Shown here in pieces: positions 1 through 10,500 of a stretch of DNA of 64,000 bases. This DNA comes from Owenia fusiformis (Eukaryota > Annelida > Polychaeta > Sabellida > Oweniidae), in NCBI GenBank assembly GCA_903813345.2, contig CAIIXF020000001.1, forward strand, positions 8,125,098 through 8,189,097, read 5' to 3'. The position numbers and the translations under genes were made by a program. The notes under the pieces are model-generated. The model worked only from the letters and a program-made list of their open reading frames with translations, was not told the DNA's origin and ran no database searches. How positions within the stretch are numbered: position 1 is the stretch's first letter; each line of letters begins with the position of its first letter.

Positions 1-404
1 TTGGGAAAATTGGTAACATTTCCCCCATATTTGGCACTGTGCATCTTGAATAACTACTTCGCCATGAACATTTGACATGAACAGCGTTTTCAAGTTCACT
101 TGCACATGTTACAGTATGCCTTAACTAATTGTTCACAGCCATATAGTCTCGAGAGCACGTTTACTGTTGGCAAGTTTACATTCATCAAATTGAATTAAAA
201 ATGAATATATAAGTATAAAATATATGAATCAATTTACCTCAATAAGGGAAATCAATATTTTGATAAATAGCCATTCAGAACTCACCTGCCACCTATATTC
301 TTATTACATATCTATTTGAAAACTTTTGCATGAGGCAAAATTATTTTGGTAGTTTTTTATCGCTGTTGTAGTTTTATAATAATTGAAACCTTTCATACTT
401 TCAG

Positions 405-3400
405 CCGTTTGGGGGAGGTGCCTTCCAACGAGGTGATGTGTTCAATACAAAGGAGGGGCGTTTTAGTGCCACCGGGGAGGGGATTTACCAATTTACAGTC
501 AATATACATATAACACAGGATTTTTCACAAAAACGCCGAAGAAGTTATAAAAGTTTAAAGAAGCGAGATAACATACGGGTCTTAATATGTATAGAATCTC
601 TATGTCAAAAACACACGTAAGTTTGACTTATATTGCTAATTTTATTCTACAATCGCACTATTTTTGTATAATCGTCAGTAATCGTAACTTTTGCAGTTCA
701 CCCGGGTAGTTTGTTAATTCCGAGACTGTACTGGGAAATAAAAACAATTTAGCTTCATTATTTATGATCAGATACTTTTTATTCTAATCATTACAATAAG
801 GCCATAGTTTAAATCATGTACATTATAAACATTCGGAAACACGGATCTGATTGCTATAAGAAAATATGTGGAAAGTGCAATTTGGAGAATATTATATGTT
901 TGGAATTGTGGTAGAAAGTTTGGCGTACCACACATTGCTCAATAAATCAACAGATACCTTTGTACATTGCCTGGTTCTCTTCCCCTCCTGGATGTTTATT
1001 TACGCCCTGCTTCATTAAGAGATGTGGAAATAAACAAATTACAAGAAAATGTTATTCTTCAAGAAAGATTCCATCCTGAATTGCCAATGATGTGTTTACC
1101 TCGACATTCTATCAATCTTCTTAAACTGTTCTCGGCTAAAGCTTTTCCCAGATGCTTGTGAAGTAATTGCTATTTAACATTGATGATTGAATAATCACTC
1201 ATTAATGACCTTGTGGTCTTATTTCACTGTGGTTGAGCTCCAACAGATCCATTTTGGTAACAAAATGGCATCAATGTGATTTTTGTAAGTGCTTCTTGAA
1301 GACGGCGCTTTTTGATAAGTTTGCAAAATTGTGCCTCTTAAAAACGATACGTTTATCTGATTTAACTAGAATATACCAATAACCACATTTCAAAGGTCAG
1401 CACAGTGAAATCTTAGCCCAGGGGCTAAAGGCCGGGGCGGATAACGACCCCTATGGCCCTCCACTATGGCCCAGTACTATGGCTCCGCCTATAGCAAAAT
1501 ATCTTTCTAGACTAGCACTAATAGGATAGTTTCTAAATAGCAGAAAAATCAATGAAATCTCGTGCTGCCATCTTTTATTCAGCTTTTAACTCTGGCTAGA
1601 GCTCCATTCACTTACATGCTAAAATCTTGGAAAAGTGGCTTAATTTCATGATTTATCAAAGTGTGTTTGTTGAATCTGTATAAAACTTGAATGATATACC
1701 ACATGATGACCCTGTTTATGAACATGTTGTGATTGAACATGCTAATGTTGATTGACATACAAATAATCCACGGTTTTAAAGAATTTTAGCATTGCATCTA
1801 TGGACATTTGGCCCAACTTTTTTTAAATTGTCATAGAAAATTATTCAAATTACATAACTGTGTAAATCAAAGCTATTAAAGGAGAAAACATTCCACTGAA
1901 TTCAAATATACCATTTAAAAGAAGGTAATGTAAGTCATTAGAGGTCTAATATGCAAGTCTCTTAAAATCTCACGAAAAACGAGATTTAGCGAGATTTCAA
2001 AAGCTATATGGAAACTATACTATTCCATGAGAACAGACCTCGTTATGAAAGTGGTGATAACTGATAATACACAATAGTAGCCGCAAATAAGAAGTATTTT
2101 GATAAGTATCAATTGAACAAGGAACAATACAATACAATACATATAAAGTAGATTTGGTATAGTAGGTAACAGGGTATGATACAAAGTAATAAACATTCTC
2201 ATATTGTATGTTTTCAATTTTGCTAATAAATAAGCTATCAAACCTGTATGTTATGAAATTAGAAAAGTAACAATTGCAACAATTTTGAAAATAAATTAAG
2301 CTATCAAACCTGTATGTAATGAAATTAGAAAAGTAACAATAGTATAGTTTCCATATAGCTTTTGAAATCTCGCTAAATCTCGTTTTTCGTGAGATTTTAA
2401 GAGACTTGCATATTAGACCTCTAATGACTTACATTACCTTCTTTTAAATGGCATATTTGAATTCAGTGAAATGTTTTCTCCTTTAATAGCTTTGATTTAC
2501 ACAGTTATGTAATTTGAATAATTTTCTATAACAATTTAAAAAAACTTGGGCCAAATGTCCATAGATGCAATGCTAAAACTCTTTAAATCTGTGGATTATT
2601 TGTATGTCAATCAACATTTGCATGTTTAATCACATCATGTTCATAAACAGGGTCATCATGTGGTATATCATTCAAGTTTTATACAGATTCAACAAACACA
2701 CTTTGATAAATCATGAAATTAAGCAACTTTTCCAAGATTTTAGCATGTAAATGAATGGAGCTCTAGCCCGAGTTAAAAGCTGAATAAAAGATGGCAGCAC
2801 GAGATTTCATTGATTTTTCTGCTATTTAGAAACTATCCTAATATGCGACAATTTTGAAAATAAATTAAGCTATCAAACCTGTATGTAATAAAATAGAAAA
2901 GTAAAAATTGCGGCAATTTTGAAAATAAATTAAGCTGTCAAACCTGTATGTAATGAAATAGAAAAGTAAAAATTGCGGCAATTTTGAAAATGAATTAAGC
3001 TATCAAACCTGTATGTAATGAAATAGAAAAGTAAAAATTGCGGCAATTTTGAAAATAGATTAAGCTATCAAACATGTATGTAATGAAACTAGAAAAAGTA
3101 ACAATTACGGCAATTTTGAATGTAGAGCTCGAGGTAATAATTTGTGCAACTAAAAGTTGTGCACCTATAAACATAAATTTTCAAACAAATATAAGGTGGA
3201 CATTTTAAATCGATCTGCCATTTTTGATTTTTTGTCTTCAGAATTTAAAGTCCCGGTATTTTATTTAGCGATGGAGCAAACGAACGGATGGACAAACAAT
3301 GATTCTTTTCATATATTCTCGAAGTATAGTACCACACTTTTGTTTTTCCAACAAAGTCTCACAAAGGAGTGAGTTCTCTAGTAAGTAATGAGTGATTTGT

Positions 3401-5694
3401 TATATTTTTCCAGATCACTTGAGTTTATATCAGGATTAGAAAGCAACAGTAGAGTGTTCACCATAAGTGTTAGCGGGCTTCTGCATTTAGAGGTAAGAAC
3501 TCTCAAAAATGAATGTACATTGTGAAAACATGGTCTGCATATATTATATACATAGACTATATAGTACCTCGGGCAGGTTGAATGATGCAGTCGTGTTTTT
3601 ACTCTATACTGTGTGTTGAGTTGTGATTAACCCTACTATCACACCAAACTAGTTCTCACTACGTTTGTACGAACGGATTGGACTTAGGACCGTTTGAGGT
3701 ATATTTACAAACTCAATGGACCTACTCAAAGAGTGCCAAACTGCTTTTAAACTGTGTGAGAACGAAATGAACGTAGGTGCAACTTTCTACGGTCTATTTA
3801 CGAAGTTCATGGACGTGCTCGGACGGGAAGGTGATTTAAAAGTTAAAATCATTTCAAAATGCGATGGCGACCGTGCTGTTCTACTGATTAGATCGTGGGA
3901 CAACGTACTTCAAACGAGAATCAGATAACCTACTAGACTACGAACGTAATTACCGTACTTCGACTCTACTAGGGACGCGTTCGACGTTGTGTACATCGAC
4001 ATGGTGCGATCTGAACGAACTGCACATGAAATGGACGTATTGAAGACTGTTTATGAACGAAGTGGCTAATTATTTTAGACAAATTTTCCGACTACAGTCA
4101 CATTTAGCCCGTTTACGACTTTTTTGATAGGGGGTATGTGAGCTATTTCGGAATTTAGAAAATTGCGCTTAAATATCCATTTATTCGAAATTAATTTATC
4201 AAAACAATTCTGAATTCCATAGAGAAAATTACCCTAGAATGAAAAGAAGAATACAAGTATGTAACACTCAAAATTCTATGTTTTAGTACGCATTTAACAA
4301 TATTATGAGTGCCACAGTCTACTACTAGTATTGAAATAACCAAATTGGGCCTTGCGTGCAACGTTCAAGTTGAACTAGAGGCATTCACTTTTGAGTCATT
4401 CGATCACCAATATTTCTTGAATTGCTATTAGAAATTTATCCTTGAATGGAGGAGTCTTTTCACTAATATCTGCAATCTTCAATCGAAGTATGCACCATAC
4501 GCAGACTCTACTTGCAGAAAACTTTTATAGGCCTCCATTCATTATGAACGAATCCACTAAACGCAGGCCTTGCGAATTGGGTAAATTGTAAATTATGGGG
4601 ATTTGGAACGTAAACAATGCGAACCGAAGCGCAACTTTGCGCATGCTTCCGAAGCCGTCCGAAGCTTTTCGAAAGGATACCTCTATATACGAACGCAACG
4701 ATGTACATGCAGCGTACAATACAAATGGGGACGAATTTTACTCTCAAGTCCTATTCGTCACACACAAGTTGACATTGTAGGGGGGGGGGGGGGTTCGTTC
4801 ATACGTAAGGGGACCTTTAGGTGCGGAAATCCTGCGTAACCAACGGTCATCTATCAATCTGAACGTGTTATGATTTATAAACTAATCCGTGCTGGGTACT
4901 CAGTTATATTCTTGTATTTGTTGTGTAGATAATACCTAAAAAGGGAATTGTGTAAATAGCCGTGTACTTCAATCTTATAACCACATGATCCGCACTGAGC
5001 GCTTTCTACAAGCACTGTCTGTATAAGGTACAGATAGTACGTACATAATGCCTTGGTCACATTTGCTCCGATTTTCACTACGGCGCCCGGCCGATTGAGT
5101 ATTTTGTTCAAAATTGAATACTTTATTGAGCAAAGCACTCAATCGGCCGGGCGCCGGCCGATGGATCGGAGCAAATGTGACACAGGCATAAAAGATTTTC
5201 TATGGAATATGCCATATACCGCAGGTGAGTATGGCATATTCAGCCGTATCACAAATACCGCGCAACCATGAATGTATGCCATATTCCGCGTAACAACTTT
5301 ATTGAATTTTGAATATTTAATGACGTAAATCGAGATTATTTCTACTCGCATCTAGTCTATTAAACATATGTTTTTTTGTAATAAAACAAGCGCAGGAGAG
5401 ACATGTGGCCGATCTTATACTCATTGACCATAATAATCGATTTGCGTTGCTGATTGGTTGATAGATGAAAGTAACGGAAACACCCGAGAAAGTCACAAAA
5501 AGGTGTAATTTAAGTCATGGTTGCGAGAAGCAGAGAAACGGGCCGTTGTTTAACAAAACTGACGGAAATAATAATTGAATTTTCTTTCTTTCCAGGCGGG
5601 CCAATATACATCTGTATACATAGACAACAGTTCATCATACCAGGTCACAGTACAGAGTGGGTCAACATTTACAGGTCTTCTCGTAGGCGTCTGA
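405..5694 (+). CDS. C1QTNF12: Adipolin/erythroferrone-type C1q/TNF-domain protein, C-terminal exons
   Basis: Secreted hormone-like protein of the FAM132 family. In vertebrates this family has two members, adipolin (C1QTNF12) and erythroferrone (ERFE); both end in a C1q/TNF-like jelly-roll. Three exons join in frame: 405-616, 3414-3492 and 5596-5694 (stop TGA 5692-5694), each with AG acceptor and GT donor. They encode about 129 residues of the globular domain. The diagnostic stretches are RVLICIESLCQKHT, ISGLESNSRVFTISVSGLLH, AGQYTSVYIDNSS and the terminal GSTFTGLLVGV. The internal part is closer to adipolin (ICIESLCQ) and the end closer to ERFE (ending GV), as expected for the single ancestor of both. 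The signal peptide, the collagen-like or linker region and the first part of the domain lie outside the window on the left. Introns 617-3413 and 3493-5595 carry inverted-repeat elements. Exon calls are firm; the symbol stands for the family, since orthology to one vertebrate paralogue cannot be settled. Confidence 0.85.
1523..2839. repeat. Large palindromic (foldback) element in C1QTNF12 intron
   Basis: Arms of about 500 bp (1523-2022 and 2341-2839) are inverted copies with few mismatches. The left arm starts AGGATAGTTTCTAAATAGCA and the right arm ends in its complement. The ~320-bp loop holds two monomers of the 65-bp tandem repeat that resumes directly after the right arm. There is no long open frame. 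A diverged single arm of the same family lies at about 22840-23185. It is probably a non-autonomous DNA transposon of snapback type; no convincing target duplication is visible. Confidence 0.75.
2229..3118. repeat. 65-66 bp tandem repeat, interrupted by palindrome arm
   Basis: Monomers begin AAGCTATCAAACCTGTATGT and end in a GCAATTTTGAAAATAAATT-like segment. Two copies lie at about 2229-2340 and at least four at about 2845-3118. The right arm of the palindromic element (2341-2839) lies between them. Monomers differ from each other by a few bases. Confidence 0.8.
5051..5188. repeat. Short inverted-repeat MITE, family A copy 1
   Basis: The 50-bp arms pair as GCCTTGGTCACATTTGCTCC at the left and its near-complement at the right (GGAGCAAATGTGACACAGGC). 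A GC-rich inner part contains the CGGCGCCCGGCCGATTGAGT inverted repeat. It lies in the last intron of the C1QTNF12 homologue. The same ends recur at 25600-25770. Confidence 0.7.
5280..5372. repeat. Dispersed repeat shared with 36255-36345
   Basis: A segment of about 75 bp containing ATGACGTAAATC, GATTATTTCTACTCGCAT and CTATTA recurs almost unchanged at about 36265-36335 in PUS3 intron 2. Only this short core is shared. The family is not identified. Confidence 0.5.
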
Positions 5695-5998
5695 TACTAG
5701 CACACATACTTGTACATAAGTCTGATGTGAGGGCCAAGTCCTAGCGTCCCTGATAGACGAAACGTGCACGACTGTGCACGTGTACTATCACATGCGAACG
5801 TAACGGGTATGCAAATTGCATTCGAAGCGTGGTGTCGGTCTGGGAAATGATCAATATAAATTAATATGACATTGGATGGAAGGAATCCCATTGCTGAACC
5901 ATATTGGTGTTTGTGTACCCAAAGTCATGACGTCATTTGACCTAAATTTCAACTGGCGTGACGTCGGTTTCAACCTGGTTAGGATGGAATATTACATT

Positions 5999-6514
5999 CA
6001 CCCCAGAATAGCCTGACAACGGTAAAGTCAGATACCGTTGTAACAAATGGCGGACATAATCGTCGCTTCAATTAGATTTTCATGAACTGTATGTTTAATA
6101 GAGCAACTAGACTAAATTCCTTTGGAACAACAATCAATCAAAGTGTCTTAATACTCATTGTACAGTTAATAATGTTCTACCATCGAAATAAAGTCTTTAA
6201 TCTAACCGATCAAAATGAGATACGAGACAACGGACACTGTACTTACCATATGCCATTGTCTTTTACTCAAATTCAGATTCCGCTGTCATTGACGATATCG
6301 AAGACGCTATATTGTGGCGATTCACGACCCAATTTGATCGAAAATGGGATTTCATATGATACATTATCACAAGAGCTTAATCCATGCACAGAATTAGCGA
6401 CGATAAAATCCAATGAAATGAGGACCAAGTGATTAAACAGTTGAAGCGGCGGTTATGTCCGCCATTTTGTGACAACGGTATCTGACTTTACCGTTGTCAG
6501 GCTATTCCGGTGTG
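5999..6514. mobile_element. 516-bp MITE with ~80-bp terminal inverted repeats
   Basis: Terminal inverted repeats run from 5999 (CACCCCAGAATAGCCTGACA) and back from 6514. They share the run ACGGTAAAGTCAGATACCGT, which is itself palindromic. The five bases ACATT lie directly before 5999 and directly after 6514, a likely 5-bp target duplication. The interior holds an open frame of 116 codons (6082-6432) with no recognisable domain. I treat that frame as part of the element and do not call it a gene. Confidence 0.75.
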
Positions 6515-6519
6515 ACATT

Positions 6520-7242
6520 GCACACATAACTGTGTACACCAGGTGTGTGGTTCTTCATAAATTCTAACATAAGTGAATGCCTTGTGACCTGTCCTGCTTT
6601 GACGATATAGTATAAAGAATCAAGTGGACAAAATATCTATTGATGTTGTAAAGTAGCTTAAATGTTATTAAGTTCCACACAGCGTTGTTACTATTGTAGT
6701 ATTATTGTACTATCCACATGCAATATAGGTCAACATGTAAATGAATATGACAAAAAGTATGATATACTTTTTTATTACGTTATACATTTTTATATATTTA
6801 TTACAATGTAAATAATTATCTGTAAATAAAATTCCAGATTAATATAATTTGTTTAAAACAGTAACAATAACAAGAATACATACGAGTCGATAAAATGTGC
6901 ATTTAAATGTAGTCAAATATGTCCCAGTCCAACCTGGGGTGCTTTAGTACTTCTTATTTCCAACAGTTTACGTATACCTTCATGAAAATACTGAAAATAT
7001 ATGTTTTTCGCAATATGCCAGTTTCAACTTTTTAGCGAAATAAATTCACTTATCAAAAGCTAACTATTACACTTTTGATTTTTCATACGCCTCCTCAATG
7101 GCACTGGACGTGTCATGCTGACATTAAAGTAATATATATTTGTTCGATATATTTTTCACGGTACGGACAATTGATTGTATATTAAAAATGACATATTTGC
7201 GAAATAACATCCACCGAATACATGTTGTATACATTTAATAGT
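6520..7242. other. AT-rich intergenic stretch, nothing recognised
   Basis: This is AT-rich sequence with scattered possible poly(A) signals. There is no open frame with coding character and no obvious repeat. Part of it may be 3' untranslated sequence of the neighbouring genes. Confidence 0.4.
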
Positions 7243-7385
7243 TCACTGTCTAACATCTTGTATATTTTCAATGCACTCTTCATACACTGTGGCTAGTCGA
7301 TCTATGTGGATGCAGCCAGGCACATGTAATGTTTCGTGAGTACCCGCCCCTGTACTTTTCAATGGAAGAATATTGCACTTCTGTT
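7243..7385 (-). pseudogene. Possible last exon of an unrecognised minus-strand gene
   Basis: Read on the minus strand, an open frame runs from near an AAACAG acceptor-like site at about 7385 to TGA at 7243-7245. It includes GTHETLHVPGCIHIDRLATV followed by an acidic end (YEECIENIQ). I do not recognise the protein. The coding character is supported by a second copy on the plus strand at about 15640-15725. There THDTLH and CIHIDRLATV are kept while the DNA between them differs. The splice phase does not match the donor of the putative exon at 13328-14210, so either an exon is missing or the locus has decayed. Confidence 0.35.
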
Positions 7386-7565
7386 TAAATAATCTATATT
7401 TACTCATCCGTGTATATCATACTTCATTGATTTACAAAACCAAAGCTACGCTATAAACACACATTCTCTGATATTTTTTCGGAGAATAGATAACTCAAAC
7501 GAGTTCACTCGACCAGTTTTATCATCTCGCTCACAGCTGTGAGAAGGCTGTATAATTTGCTATAT

Positions 7566-10500
7566 ACTCAAGGGGCGAGGAGGGAAATTCTCAATAAATG
7601 GAGTATAGTTGGTTTGGCAGCATTTTCAGTTAGGGGAGAGTCTTGGATGAAATTTCCACCTAGGTGATAGCTTCACAGAGTGGTAGGAAGTTCTTTTTTT
7701 GAAGAGTTAGCCCCCTACCCCACAAAAACACCCCACCCCGGGGAAAAAAATTGTTCACACTAAATAACCTTAGATATTTTGATGTTTGTAAGTGACATAC
7801 CTAGATATTATATATATGAATCATTTGCAGTATAATTGATGCTGATTACTCCTAAAAAAATTGAATATTAGTACAAAGTGTGTACCCAAGGGGGCAAATT
7901 CGTGACCCATTTCCTTACAATTTTGATCTTAACTTTTCAACTAGACACTGTAAGAGGTTGAAAAAATTCATGTGAAGTGCCCAATAGCAGGGTTAGTAAC
8001 CCTGAAAGATGCAAAGCCATGAAAGAAGTAGGAGCTGAGAAAAAAATTGTTGATTTTTAGAAAACTTTGACATTTTTGACCACTGGATTTTGTGTATGAC
8101 TATAGCTGACCCCTATAGTTTCTAGATCCATCCCTCTATGATGATATTTATGGGTTTACAGTGTGGAACTAAGATGTAAAACATAATTTAGATGGGTTTT
8201 AAGGAAGTTAAAGGTTTTAAACAAGTCCAAAATTTGAAAAATTGTAAATATAAGGTTTCAAATTTACGAATTCCAGGTATAGCCATGGCTGACCCCTATA
8301 GTTTCTAGATCCATCCATCTTTGATGATATTTATGCTTTCATAGTCTGAAACTAAGATATAAAACATAAATTAGATGGGTTTTAAGGAAGTTATAGGTTT
8401 TAAACAAGTCCAAAATTCGAAAAATTGTAAATGTAAGGTTTCAAATTTACAAATTCCAGCTATAGCCATGGCTGACCCCTATATTTTCTAGATCCATCCC
8501 TCTTTGATGATATTTATGGTTTTGTAGTATGGAACTAAAGATGTTTAACATAATTTAGATGGGTTTTAAGGAAGTTAATGATTTAAAACAAGTTCAAAAT
8601 TTGAAAAATTGTAAATATAAGGTTTCAAATTTACGAATTTTAGGTATAGCCATGGATGACCCTTATGGCTTTTTCATCAATACTTCTATGATGAAACATA
8701 TACTTTTAGAGTGTGAAACTAAGATGTAAAACATACCGAAGATGAATTTTAAGGAAGTTTAAGAATTTTAACAAGTGCAATATGAGAAATGTGAAAAATT
8801 GAAAAAGATCAGGTCTCAAAGGAGCACGGAAAGTATCGCAACAGATTTCAGACAGTCATATGTTGGGTTTTGTCGGTTTTCTGAGGATTTAAGCAGGTGC
8901 ATATGATAGGCCATTGCATTACCTACGGGAAAAGAACTCTTAGAGATAATAAAATAGTTTGGAATTTGAGACAGCGAAGGTGAAAACAATCCACCCACAT
9001 GTTTTTTGGGAAATGTCGTCCTGATTTTCAACCCCGTTCAGCCCTGGTTTTTCAATTTCTGTTGCATCAATATGTTGCGTTTTGAGACATAGTTAACCAT
9101 TAAAAGGATAAATTTCTTTTGCATAAAGCGGAAAACAATATTTTCCTGTTATTTTCCCATAGGGAAAACTCATGTGATCCATTGCTTTCAGCTTAATTTT
9201 GGTCACCCATATTTGATATCTTTAAAATCCCTGATGGAATGTATTTTTCATTTAAATGGGTTAACTGTATGTAAAAACACATATATTTATACATATACAC
9301 ATATATATTTATGCATGTGGGTGGGTTGTTTGCACCTTCCCTGTCTCAAAATAGAAATTATTTTATCATCTCTATGGGTGCTTTTCCTGGAGGAAATGCA
9401 TTGGCCTAACATATGCACCTCCTCAAATCCTCAGAAAATAGCCAAAATCCAACATATGATTGCTGAAATCTGTTGCGATACTTTCAGTCCTCCTTTACGA
9501 TTTCAGGTATAGCCCGGGATGTCCCTCTTTTTGAATGTATGACTTAGCTTAGAAATTAGATGTTGAAAATATTGTGGTCATGTTTGATCCATGTTACATG
9601 TATTGTTAAAAGAAAAATCATTAGAGTTGAGGACTTAACCCTTGAGTTCCTAAGGGGTTGAGAGGTTAATAAATCCCCCAGTAAGTGTAACTGCTCCTAG
9701 GGATATCGTATACAGTGTAGTAATTGATTGATCAAATGGATTATAACTAATTAATTATTATTTGATGATATTTATTATTTTTGATGGAGTAGTCAAATAT
9801 AGCTTTCCAAAACTCTCCAAATTTCAACATATAAGTTAATCTTCATTTTCCCTTTGTCATAGCCATTGCATCAATCACGAAAGTTTTATCAATTTGTGGT
9901 ATGGTTTCATCGATCTCCATTTCAAACCCCTTTTTAAGTTCTGATTTTACAGGATAAGATAGATGATCATTGTCAAACGAACTGTTTGTATCCATATAAG
10001 ATCATAGTTTACTCACACATTTCTAGGCAAGGTGTGTCCAATTCCAGCCAATTCAATATTCCATATAACTGCATTCCAATTTACTACTCTCATAAACCCA
10101 AGGTCAATTTTAGATTCTAGAGAAACTAATGAAACTAATGATCATAGGGAATAGCATGCCAAGTGCTTGTATTTGAATTTATGTGGATTACTCATTTGGT
10201 AGACACCTTTATCAAATGTTAAAGTGTTGTTGATTTTCAAGTTGTACAAGCACAGTGTCATGGGTGCTTTCTTTTCCTGACATAGTATAACATTGTGGTA
10301 AAAATTATCAAAGGCACCTAGTACAGTAGTTCTAGTTCATCATCTTGTATAAATGATATATCAGCAGTGAAACCTGTATATCCCAACATCTGACTATTGT
10401 GAACACCTACCAATCATCCCAACACCTGACTTATCTGAAAACCAACCAATCTGAACACTTTTCCCCAGTTCAATTTTTCCTTCCTCCCATTGACTCCTAT

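Noticed and set aside
967-1161. 64-codon frame in the first visible C1QTNF12 intron
   Set aside because: The peptide looks mildly protein-like, but there is no acceptor/donor pair in phase with the flanking exons and no known domain.
3716-3928. 70-codon frame in the last C1QTNF12 intron
   Set aside because: It lies between two clear exons, has no splice-site support, and matches nothing I recognise.
6082-6432. 116-codon open frame
   Set aside because: It lies wholly between the terminal inverted repeats of a MITE and has no recognisable domain or supporting copy.
7543-7570. Target-site duplication for the 5.4-kb foldback
   Set aside because: The bases outside the two ends do not agree beyond a few positions, so I could not support a duplication.
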